Shown in pieces: positions 53,770 to 64,000 of a stretch of DNA of 64,000 nucleotides. Made by a program: the position numbers and the translations under genes. Under the pieces are notes generated by a model. It had not been told where the DNA came from and did no database searches. It worked only from the letters and a program-made list of their open reading frames with translations. Position 1 is the first letter of the stretch. Each line of letters begins with the position of its first letter. The stretch is from Adiantum capillus-veneris (taxonomy: Eukaryota > Streptophyta > Polypodiopsida > Polypodiales > Pteridaceae), in assembly GCA_014529385.2 (NCBI GenBank), contig CM043946.1, positions 21,446,577 to 21,510,576 of the forward strand. Reading direction: 5' to 3'.

Positions 53770-56700
53770 CTGATATTGCAAAAAACTCAACCTAAAAAAT
53801 AGTACTCATACGATACACACCAAACAAGTATGTATAAATTTCCAAAATTCCTAACATTGAGTTTGAACATCTCGCAAGATATGATCCTCAAAGCATACAT
53901 CTATAACTAGAGTGGATTGAAAAAAGATGTCGAAGGGTGGAGAGAAGTAACTTTGCAGCTCATACATAAGAGATGAAATACTACACATCTTTTCAAGGGA
54001 TGTCCTCCTAGTACCTGGCTGAACATTATGGCCATGCTCCAGAAGATGGATCACCAAATGTGTCATTGTGGCATCCTTTGGCATTACATAATAGATCATG
54101 CATGTGCAAATATTTAAGCAAGTGAAAGTTTTTTCATAGTTTTCTCCCAATAGTGGCAAGTTATTTTAGATTTACCTTCACTAGTAGGATAGCCCATGCT
54201 GACTTGTCTATCCAAATGATCATGAAAGAATGTAGTCTTCTTTCTCTCATGTTAAAAGGCCATGTAACCTTGTAACATTGAAGCCTTCCAAGACAATAGC
54301 TCATATAAATTTTAACTATAACTATATTATTACATATGGCCAGTGAGCTTGGGTGCTCATACTCAACTTCAATCTTTCATGATGATGGTATTATCATTGC
54401 GAGGAATCAATATCATTCTCAAATTTTATCCAATCATAAGCGCTATTGATCCACAAAATTGACTACACATAGACTATTTTTTTTGTTTCCCCTCTTCCAT
54501 ACTAACAGAACAATGAAAGCGGACAAATAGTGTGTTTCCCTTGAATGGAAGCAATGGTCTTGAATTCAAGATGAATCCTACAAGACCGAGAGATGCTTGG
54601 TTCTGTCCATTATTTAGAGGCATTACAGAGCCGTGATTTTTGATATGCTAAGCACTCTGATGTCAATATAGAGTGAATTCCAGCACACATTATTGGCTAG
54701 ATGGTGAGAACACCACGAACACCATACAATGATCATTTAGGAAAGCGGATCCCAAGAATTTAGCAAAAGAAAAAAGTGAGTTATGTGGCTTCATGGAAAT
54801 CCATTAGACATGAATAGACCAAAGGGATGCACTAAGGGCTATTGTATGGTGACATGTAAGTGTAAGGCGGGGGGTTTATACAAGGGAGCTAAGTTCTATT
54901 ATATGAAGAACGATCCCATAAATGGGGATTACAAAGGGACCTTTCATGCATGCAATTGATGTCCTTGATGTTATAGAGAACTATAAGAGCATATGCAACC
55001 AGCTTGTACTCTAGAGATGGCACTTTTCAGTTGGTCTTAAGGAAAAAATTTATTGCTCAAGTTGCATACAAGCATGGCTTGATGAACTACACCCCCATTG
55101 GTGGAGATATTTTCATGATGAATATGAAGTTGAAGTTCTTGTAGCTTCATCCATAAACTTAGAAACATGATGACATGCTAAGGAACCATATACATATATA
55201 AGACCCTCCATGGGGGGGAAAAACTTCACCTTTACTCTACCAATTGGCATGTAGGACAATCATCTTTGATTGCCTTAGAAAAAATTACTTGCTCTCCAAG
55301 ATCATATCTCCAAGAGACCTTAACATCATCTTCTACTGCAACTATTCGCCAGCTAGAAGAAGAAAACTTTGTATGAATTCATCCACCCAGGATCAATGTC
55401 AATAATATTGCTCTTACTTGCTTCTTGACACATTTGGTACCACAAACCTTAGTGCATAATATCATTGTTTCAGCCTCTCTCGCCTCATATGCTCTATCTA
55501 AGCATGATTCAAAGGCTCTTGACTGCCATTTGCAAGATTACTTCCTCTCTTCCTTGGCCTTGTCTCCATGGCAGTCTCACTCTACTTAGTTATGTCTTCA
55601 CCACAAACATTTGCACTGTAGTTCTTAGTTTTTATAGTAATTCATGCGTTGCCCTTGTAGACCAGAAACTTGCATATGAAACATCCTCTTGGATCTCATT
55701 TCTTGTTTTAGGAGAAACATGGTCATGTCAATCGCGCATTGAAGGGTATTGAATTGGATAATTATCCTTCCAGTAATGAAATTGTGGTTCAATGGACTAC
55801 ATCGATGAGTAAACCGGTGAAGTATTGTTTCTATGGTGGGCCTCCCCTAATACCTTTGGTAGTTCACAATTAGAGCTCTCAATACTAGAGAGTAACCCTA
55901 TTTATAGGTCAAAGTGAAAGAATACCCCTCACTATATTGCTTTCCATGAGAACTTCTTTGTGAAGGATAGAAATTTGTGGTAATCTTTGGACATGACATT
56001 AAGTCGCTTGAAAACATGAGTCCTCGTGTAGAAGGCATGCTTGCAAGTATTTTTTAAGAAAGAAACCCATCAAACATGGTATCAAAGGCTTGAAAGTAAG
56101 GTACCGTCCCACAAGCATTCTTGGAACACTCTCTTTGCTTGATGCAAGGAAGAGAGGTTCTCCTAAACCATCAATGTAGATCCCATATCTAGAACACTAT
56201 TTGGTGCAGCCACCATTTTCTTCATTGGGGAATCTTTAAGCCGGCTGGCTGTACTAGAGCCATATTGGTTTGTATCCAAACACAAGAAATTGTCCTTCTC
56301 TGAACCCACCATGAAAGATTCTAGAAAATTTTGGCCATCATTCCATAAGTTCTTGATGCTGGGAGTATGTGGTGGTATATTTATTGTGGAAAACATCAAT
56401 GGATGTAAATTCCCTTGACAAAAATTAGCTAAAAGCTTTTTGGTGTTGCCAAAGTTTATTATTTGTGAGACAGAGTTGACTGCGCCTTTACAATCGTAAG
56501 CAAGTAAGGCTCCATATTCTAAATCACATATGAGCATGTATGTATGTATGGAGCATGTCAAGAATGCATGCAAGCATGTAACTGTATAGCAAAAAGTGTA
56601 ATCATCCTCTGGATCCCGCTACTATGAGTGGCAATGTTGATGATGTCTTGAGCCCCACATTACAAGCATGGACTTTGTCTTTGCTACCCGAAGATCAAGA

Positions 56701-57335
56701 AGATGTTGGTGCATCCAAAGTGTGTCGACCCTAGCAGAGGATGCAGACAGTGCTGTGTTTGCTTACAAGTGCAGGCATGGGTGATAAAGAAAATATGAAG
56801 GCCCATTACGAGCAAAGAGATCCAAGAAGTGTATGCTTTATGTGGTTATGAAGGCCTAAGTGTAAATATTTCATGCTTGAAGTAAAGTTTTTTACATGTG
56901 AAAAGGCTCTTAGGACATGCAAGGCAACTTGGGTAGAAGAAGACATGTGGCCAGTGGTAAAAAGGAAAGTGTGTGAGAGACTTCTCACCTCTGCATGATG
57001 GAGGCCAAAAATTCTTAGTCTGTAATTTGTTTTTGCAAAATTGACTTTTGTAAAAACGGGTCTATGGGGACAAGGAAAAGAGCATTTTGAGCATTTTTGC
57101 GTCTCACGCATAGGGGCTAATTTTGTGCCGATTAGGAGATATTTAAGTTTTTGTACTTTGTTGTGTTTAAGGGGCTGCAAACAAAATAGAGAAGCGGAGA
57201 GATTTGGTTGTTGTATGCTTCACCATAGCCCATCAATTGAAGAAGAAGCAAGCTCCAATTGTGTTTCTTTTGATGTCCTTCCCCCTCCCCTTTCTTCTCT
57301 TGTGCTCTATGGCACGGTGTTTCTGGGTGTGAGGT

Positions 57336-57452
<117 letters not shown>

Positions 57453-58446
57453 TGTGTGCAAGGGAAACAAGAAATTGATGTGTTTATGGGTGTGGTAGAT
57501 TGTGGTCTGTGCAAATGTGTGCACATTGATTTGGGTGTACTTGCGAGCTCGTTTGAGAAAAGTGTGTATGATTCTGGGTAGATAAGGGTGTAGTGGAATC
57601 TCTAGGCTACAAAGAGGCAAACATTGTGTGTGCTGAGTGTTCTCCCTTCCCCCTTTGTATCAGTGGTGCCCCCACAAAGGAGCTATCTGCTGCTCTGATT
57701 TGAAGGTGAAGTGGCAATTTTGCCATTGTCAAAGCTACAAGATTGGAAGAGCAGGTGTTGAAAGCATTATAATTGATCATACTTTGTCTTAAGTCTAAAG
57801 ATGTTTGTTTTCGAAAAGACTATTTTTAATGTTGATTCTTATGACTTGTCTTAACAAATTACTATACGGGAAAGCTAAAAATAAAAACATTATTTTAAAT
57901 GTCAAAATAATGTGGTAGTACTTCACAGACTCTAACTTTTAATAGGCCTAGAGACCTATCAAGGACCCCATCTTGACTTTGGTGTCAGCAGGTTGGAGAC
58001 GTCTCATATACCATCTTGAATAACTATCAAAAGTTGGGTATTATTGTAGACAAGGAGGAGCAAGAGGAGGTAGCACAATGAATCCAAGGAGGCTTTTAAG
58101 GGACAAGTTAAAGAGTTTAAAGTGTGTTCACAAAGCAAGTGGGTGAAAGCGGTCTTGATACAACATGCTTTCCAACATGCAGACTTAAGGTTGCAAACAT
58201 ATTCTCCTAGTTTCCCACGGCATCGACCCAATTGTAAGTTATTATGAACATATATCTCATTTAGTACATGTTTATTTTTGTAGGTTTATACATGATATCA
58301 TGTTGAGTATGTTGAAAATATTTATCCGTCTAACAAGACGGTCTGGAAACTAGTTAAGAGCATAGTTGATACTTTTTATTCTTTCCATGCATTTATCAGC
58401 GAGCAAATATACCAAGGAAGACTGCACAAGGAGCTTGCGGATAATG

Positions 58447-59306
58447 TGTCATAAAAGCTAATATCTAACCAACCCAAATTATTTTCTCATATTAAACTAA
58501 ACATTTATTATGCCAGAGAATAAACAAGAACAAGTGTTTGAATATAGACATGTTCTTATGGATCCATCTCAAAACAGGACCAAACTTAAAGGGTCCAAAT
58601 GAGAGATGGTATGTCAAAGAGCAATGCTAGATAATGGAGCTTAAAGACCTTAGGGTTAGCTTCATTAAAGACCTCCAAAGGTTAGTGTTAAACATCCTTA
58701 GACCTTAGGCAATCTAGGGTTGTTCTTGAGGTGGAAACCCGGACCAAGCTTGAGGTGCTTGTCGTGCTTGCTGACTAAGGTGCTTGAGATGCTTGTCGTG
58801 CTTGCTGACTAAGGTGCTTGAGGTGCTTAATGAATAAGGTGCTAAGGTGCTCCATGAATAAGGTGCTAAGGTGCTCCATAAATAAGGTGCTTGAGGGGCT
58901 TAAAGGTGTTCCAAAAGTCAACCTACATTCGTACTCATGGGGGGACAAGCCCTAATTAAAGAGGCATGAGGGAGAACACACACACCCTCACACAAGGCAA
59001 GCCTTGTCTAAAGAAGCAACAAGGACACATGTCAAGTTCCTCTCCATGTTTCCCTCATAAGGTGCCTAAAGACTATTGGTTGACCTCTCAAGGGATCCAA
59101 TGATAATTTAGCTAATTAAATTAATTGTTTATGCATTTATCAAGTCCTCTCTCTCAAAGGGGATAGGGGGACACCTATCCTAAGACTAGCATGGTTGCTT
59201 GATATGCAATATGCATGTGATTGGCTAAGCTTGTAGGGGTCCAATCAAATTGAACTTGAGCTGCAATGAGGGGTCAACCAAGGAAGCTATGGGCTTGCTT
59301 GAAAGT

Positions 59307-59379
<73 letters not shown>

Positions 59380-59987
59380 ATTGTGTGAAGTGCAAAGTGC
59401 AAGAGCTATGGAATGAAAATCTAACCAAGATCCATGATTCAATGCTTAAGTTTGACATCTTCTTCATCATCATTATTGTGCTATTATGCTATGATATGCA
59501 AGAAGAGTCATGATAAGTGAGGAACTATCTCTTTCTCGTATGTTACTTCTTCTTCCTCTTCCCTACCCTCATTCCCCACTAGCTATCTCCATCTTTGCAG
59601 GTGTTTGAAGTCTTGGGACTGAGGTCGGAGATGGTTAATGCATTTACCAATTTTATGTTAAACTCGTGATGCATGAATATTTCCATCTTCATTGCATGAC
59701 CCAGGTCACAAGGAGCACAAAGATTGTATTGTACCAAGTCTCTCTTTGTGGGAGAATCTATAATACAAAATCCTACTGGAGGGGGGACCGGCTCCACAAT
59801 TGCTGTAATTTTCTCTAATTCTCTCTCTTGCAAAAGTACTTTTCATGCCAAGTTAATTAAGTATAATGTTATTTTTTCTACCGCTAATTAAGTTCACCCT
59901 CTATATTCTCAAAGTAGTCTCTTAAAAATTCTCAATATAGTCTCTTAATTTTGCTATTTTCAATGTCCATAGGCCATTTCCATTACA
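58447..59987 (+). repeat. Gypsy2 5' LTR
   Basis: 1,541 bp, TGTCATAAAA...TTCCATTACA. Contains the GAGGTGCTTG minisatellite (58745-58900), a (CT)n(CA)n run (59311-59377) and the CCATGATTCAATGCT block shared with the other LTRs. Confidence 0.92.
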
Positions 59988-59988
59988 G

Positions 59989-60000
59989 TAGTATCAGAGC
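59989..60000 (+). other. Gypsy2 primer-binding site
   Basis: TAGTATCAGAGC, one mismatch from the initiator-Met site (TGG to TAG), right after the LTR. Confidence 0.85.
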
Positions 60001-60395
60001 TATTGGTTTCTCTTTTCTTGCTTAAGAAGAGAGGTCTTTTAAGTTGTCCATGAAAGGTTGGACATGTTCATTGCAATAGGGTAAGTGGGATATGGATCTA
60101 TTATGTTGGTTGAAAAGGACTTAGTTTGAGGTACACCATTGGAAACTATAGTATTAATAATGGGGTCTCTCGGGGATTGCATCTATCTTAACCATTATTG
60201 AGCTACTAGAAAGCTCAACATGAACCATAACCAACAAAACAAGGTTAGACCCTCTCCACTAGTCTTTGCAGTCAACAGTGTCTAGACCACGGGTGTGGTT
60301 GCTTGAGAACTAATTTTCAAAGGTAAAGAAGACTAGAAAATAAGGTTTTTGAGGGTACCAAAGCACAAAGTAATTTATACATAAGTATAATTAGC

Positions 60396-61735
60396 ATGGC
60401 TGATAATAACCAAGAGAGTAGAATGAATATTGTCAGCTTTGATTTTGCATATGATGGTGCTAATGATTATGACCCCATGTTTGTTAACTATCTTGTAACT
60501 AGGTTGCAACAATCTATGGGCAACTTTGCTTTGGAAGCCAAAGTTACTCAACAACTTCATCCTTATGGGATTTCCCTTCCTCTCCAAGAGGAGAGAGAGC
60601 TTAGGGTTCCTCTTGATGAGACTCCTAGAAGAAGACTCTCTCCCATAAGAGAGGAGGAATTCAAAGAACGAGAAAGAAGTAAATCACTAATTTCCTCTGA
60701 AGATTTGGCTTCACAAAGACGGTGGTCTAGATGATTGCAAACTCCTCCCAAGGGGAAATGGTCAACCCATAGTCCTTCTCCTTGTCACTCAAAAGGGGAA
60801 GAGGGGAAACAAAGGAAGAAAAAAGAAAGAAAAAGGTCACCCTCTTCTCCTTCTTCTTCACTTTCCTCCTCTTTCGATGAAAGCAACAGCTATTCTCCTA
60901 GAGAGTACAAGAGGAGAGGACATCGCAAATCCTACTCTGCATGGAGAAGGTCTCAAAAGCTGAAGAAGCTCAAAGAGGAAGGAAAGAGTATCTCTTTTCT
61001 TACCTATGATGGCACCTTTTGTGCTATTGATAAAGTATTGGCCTTCATCCAACAATTTGACGCGGCCTATAGGGACGAGGACTTCACAAAGTCCTCCAAG
61101 CTACACTATGCACTTTCAAAAATCTTCTTCTCAATGGTGGTCTAGCCTTCGAGGAAATGGTGAAGCCCCAAACACATGGAAAACTCTACAAGCTTCCATC
61201 ATGAAGCAATTCTTTGCAAGCAATGCAAAGGACAAAGTGCTTATTGAATGGCATAGTTTGAAGCTACTCTCCTACGAGTCTATTCACAAATATGTGGACA
61301 AGTTTTGGGATTTACATCTCAAGGCTACTGTCTTTCAAAAGATAGACTTTGCTGAGAAAAAGAAACAAGTTTGTGCGAGATTACCTGAAGAAATGGCCGA
61401 GTATGTCAAATCCCAACGTCTTTGTTATATCACCAAAGCACTCCAACACTCTATGGTTGCTAAAAGGAATGCCAAGCCCATGTGAAACAAAGACCAAAAT
61501 GAAGCAAAGGGAAAGAAGAATGCCCAAAACTCTTCCCAAGGAAATTCCAGCAACAACAACAACAACAATCGGTCCAAGGAGAAGGGAGTTTACAAAGGTA
61601 AAAATAAACTCTCTCTTGAAAAGCTAGAAGATTTTTATAAGGACCACAAATGCCTCAAGTGTGGGGAGCAAGGACAAGGCTATCATTCCTGCCCCAAAAG
61701 AAATGCCTGCAATGAGACTCCTAGAGCTTCCACAC
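60396..61735 (+). pseudogene. Gypsy2 gag, broken
   Basis: Starts MADNNQESRMN at 60396. The Arg/Ser-rich N-terminus is cut by TGA at 60732, continues in the same frame to 61145, then changes frame. The capsid region missing from gypsy1 is present: TYDGTFCAIDKVLAFIQQF, WKTLQASIMKQFFASNAKD and YVDKFWDLHLKATVFQKI (about 61000-61420). After a linker with poly-Asn the knuckle reads CLKCGEQGQGYHSC, in which the zinc His is Gln. The protein would assemble the particle in an intact element; here it is dead. Confidence 0.9.
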
Positions 61736-61899
61736 AAGGGTGTGTACCCGCGAGTCATCGAGACTCCTCTATCTAGCCCGCTCCAAGAATCAAGAGACCA
61801 TGTCCATGACCTTCCCCCATGGTTCCTCCACGGTTTCTCCCTTCACGGCTGCAATCCCGCCATGAAGAGTCAAGAGGGAGAGATCCACACCAAAGTAGC

Positions 61900-61900
<1 letters not shown>
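61736..61900. other. Sequence joined to the gypsy2 break point
   Basis: Similarity to gypsy stops at CTAGAGCTTCCA. The following 165 bases, fairly GC-rich, have no recognised origin. Confidence 0.4.

Positions 61901-61966
<66 letters not shown>
61901..61966. repeat. (AG)n microsatellite
   Basis: 33 AG units. Confidence 0.97.
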
Positions 61967-61967
<1 letters not shown>

Positions 61968-62244
61968 ATGCATGAAGTGCTTTTTTACTCATAGCTGCAA
62001 AACCCCATATGATGTGTAGGAGTAGCTTTAGGTTAGTGATTTGATATTTATTTAGAGCTATTAATCACTGGTTTATTTACTAAAGTGCTTGTTTACATTT
62101 AGGAATCTTTGAAAAGTCTTCTTTTGAGGAAAAAATGCAATAAACAGCTTTTTGTTGAGATTTTTGCATGATTGATTGATGTTGAGCATATAAGAGGGCA
62201 TGTGGAAGGGTTCTATGTACAAAAACTACAATTCTGTAAACTTG

Positions 62245-63247
62245 GACATCATACACGTATGATGTCTCAAGGGGTATTTGGAGACCAATTTGAAAAATTT
62301 GACTGTACAAGAGTGTTCAAAAGGGGATTTTACCCTAGGTCCTCACTGAGACTAGAGTTTTGACCAACTCTTTGACACCCAAAAGACAAAAGATGGAGTG
62401 TCGAAAACGGAAAAAAGAAAAACTTGTGATTCTGAGCAGATTTTTGTATGAAAATTGGTAAAAGTGCCTGAAAACCAATGCTTGAGAATTGGGGATGCCT
62501 ATGAATGAATTTTGTCCAAAAACTTTATCAGTAAACATCATACGTGTATGATATCTGAAAGATGATTCTGGCAACAAAAATGAACTTTTGACATTATACC
62601 CATGTTCTGCGTGTTGTGTTGAGCACATACACAAAATTTCATTTCATTTGGGCTTATAGATTGATATTTAAGGATATTTTACTCTTTGGGGGATTTCCTT
62701 GTCAAAAAGTGTTGATTTTGTGCATTTTTTAGTTCTAAAATTTGTTGTGAGCACATATTCCTATTGTACACATTAAGGGGCTCCTTGGGTAGGAACAAAA
62801 GTCCATTCTTACCACCTAGAGATCATACACGTATGATGTCTTAGAGGCCAAATCTGAGGTGAAAAGTTACAACTGAGTGCACCCTTGTGATCTACATCAT
62901 TTAGGAAGAATATAGCCTAAATTTCATTGAATTGGAAGCATTTTTGGGCTTGTAAAGACCAAAAGACAGATCTAGGAAAGTGAATTCTTGTAGTGACAAT
63001 AACCTACACAAAAACCTCAAGTTTATTTATGAAAGTTGTTGTGAGTTGCCAGTGTAGTGAAAAATCTCTGGAGTGAAATTTCACTTCATACTAACAAGTT
63101 AGACATCATACATGTACGATGTCTAAAGGGTACTTTTAGGGACCAAAATTGAAAGCTAAGCTTACCAGGGTGTTAAGCACAACAAATCAAGCCTACAGAT
63201 CAAGTTTGGGTCAATTCTGAGCACATAGACATCATATGTTGTCATGT
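62245..63247. repeat. Diverged ~285-bp tandem repeat with a near-palindrome per unit
   Basis: A 22-bp element with arms GACATCATAC and GTATGATGTC recurs at 62245-62266, 62534-62555, 62819-62840, 63102-63123 and, degraded, at 63228-63247. The first four are 289, 285 and 283 bp apart. Between them, weaker shared words (GTTGTGAGCACATA, CAAAATTTCATT, TTTGGGCTT) appear in similar positions. The units are old (low identity), but the palindrome is far better kept than the rest. Confidence 0.75.
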
Positions 63248-63254
63248 CATTTTG

Positions 63255-63510
63255 TTTTCTTGATTTGAATAAAGTAATCTTGCTTGCTAAATATGTCCAC
63301 AATGGTCTAGATCACATTATTTCTAGTTTGAGTCTTTGGGATATCCATAAGAAAGTCCATGGCGATACTTTTTAAAGGTTGATCTTGCATAGACAAAGGT
63401 TGGAGTATCTTAGGCGACTTATGCTGATTATACTTGATCTTATGAAAAACCAAGCATTCCCTGACATACTAATTTTTAGCGGGTTGCCGTAATGGATGTC
63501 TATAGCATAA
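63255..63510 (-). pseudogene. Gypsy integrase fragment, minus strand
   Basis: The minus strand reads YVRECLVFHKIKYNQHKSPKI, then LKSIAMDFLMDIPKTQ and WTIVDIFSKQDYFI, aligning with gypsy1 integrase around its first catalytic Asp (SMDFIFGLP). The zinc-finger cysteines are partly lost. It is an unrelated or distant gypsy relic in the orientation opposite to gypsy2. Confidence 0.82.
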
Positions 63511-64000
63511 CTATCTGGCACTAAATGACTCGGATGGGACACAAAGACTCTTTGAGGGTGTCAACCTCAAGAAGTGAACCTAACAACAAGCAAACATATT
63601 AGTCTCTATAAGAAAATCGCCATCTCACTGATCAAAACATTCTTTCTTACCACTCTAGGTCATCACGTCATTTCAATGATTAAACAGATTTGGATAGCTA
63701 TGAGACTTAAAGAAAAGCTATATTAGGTCTAAGGGGACATGTCTACAAAATCTGGAAGTATTTCAATAAGGTACCAAAATCACGATCCATCATTCACCAG
63801 GTCATAAAAATTGCAATTGAAGCATTCAAACAGGTCTACCTAAGGTCTAATAATACTCTCCTATGGTCAAAATGTCATTAAAAAATGAAATAAGCACTCA
63901 AAATTGAAGATAAGGCTCGCAGATACAAAGTCACAAACACTTGATGCGCTTACACTTGAATGAAAGAGCAAGAGAAGAGGAACACAATGCAATTTTTGGA
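63511..64000. other. Unassigned DNA at the window end
   Basis: No gene. The last 40 bases (AGAGCAAGAGAAGAGGAACA then CAATGCA) resemble 48232-48275, the flank of the CACTA end fragment, so both belong to one dispersed repeat. Confidence 0.4.

Larger units (their letters stand above)
58447..61735 (+). mobile_element. Truncated Ty3/gypsy element (gypsy2), plus strand
   Basis: 5' LTR (58447-59987), initiator-Met primer site and gag are present and related to gypsy1. Similarity stops just after the CCHC knuckle near 61735, before protease. Divergence from gypsy1 is much greater than between the gypsy1 LTRs, so it is older. No 3' LTR or target duplication is found. Confidence 0.92.

Noticed and set aside
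53712-53773. Helitron 3' end
   Set aside because: Hairpin and CTGA are adjacent with no spacer, and no 5' TC end or helicase was seen; kept only as a low-interest observation.
62985-62996. CTTGTAGTG at 62987 as another CACTA terminus
   Set aside because: No subterminal AGCGACGC repeats precede it; a nine-base match is too short.
62245-63123. Regularly spaced palindromes reminiscent of a CRISPR array
   Set aside because: Spacing is ~285 bp, the spacers are diverged copies of one another, and the DNA is plant nuclear; a satellite-like repeat fits better.

Overview
The window looks like nuclear DNA from a repeat-rich vascular plant. The evidence is plant-type LINE, Ty1/copia, chromovirus-like Ty3/gypsy and CACTA (En/Spm) elements, initiator-Met primer sites, plant-style introns (GTAAG...GCAG), a fragment of a heavy-metal-associated isoprenylated plant protein gene, and long AG/AC microsatellites. 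The species cannot be fixed from sequence alone; a large fern-like or other repeat-rich genome is possible. I see no confidently intact host gene. Almost everything recognisable is transposable element, and much of it is nested.

Layout. 1-1.2 kb: unassigned. 1.2-7.07 kb: decayed minus-strand L1-type LINE (ORF1, endonuclease, RT, zf-RVT) with a duplicated RT catalytic loop. 7.3 kb: long AG microsatellite. 10.03-20.96 kb: young Ty1/copia element (227-bp LTRs differing at two sites, TSD GAAGT), split inside its RNase H domain by CACTA1 (14622-20410, TSD CAA). CACTA1 has lost the catalytic core of its TNP2 transposase, keeps an apparently intact three-exon TNPA-like gene, and carries a captured fragment of a metal-binding HIPP gene.

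22.0-42.3 kb: a long acidic reading frame of unknown family, broken by stops and cut by CACTA2 (23944-33510) and by a minus-strand chromodomain gypsy element (33799-42059, TSD ACTAC). CACTA2 has a fuller but broken TNP2-DUF4218-DUF4216 gene, a nested 1.36-kb TTAA-target element, a 110-bp-arm hairpin and a broken TNPA-like gene. 43.1-44.6 kb: relic LTR of the same gypsy family.

44.6-58.4 kb: mostly unassigned DNA with a possible 63-bp P-loop exon, a CACTA end fragment, a decayed coiled-coil reading frame on the minus strand, a 32-base poly-G run and hairpins. 58.4-61.7 kb: a second, plus-strand gypsy copy (LTR plus gag, truncated before pol). 62.2-63.25 kb: a ~285-bp repeat array with a near-palindrome in each unit. 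63.26-63.51 kb: minus-strand gypsy integrase fragment.

The elements do not form a pathway. The window records successive insertions and decay: copia, then CACTA1 inside it; acidic ORF, then CACTA2 and gypsy inside it. The two CACTA elements share 12-bp ends, AGCGACGC-type subterminal repeats and a symmetrically changing palindrome near the 3' end, so they probably belong to one family able to share trans-acting proteins. The least expected features are the HIPP capture in CACTA1, the covarying palindrome, the TTAA element with tandem internal palindromes, the capsid-core deletion in the otherwise complete gypsy element, and the palindromic 285-bp array.
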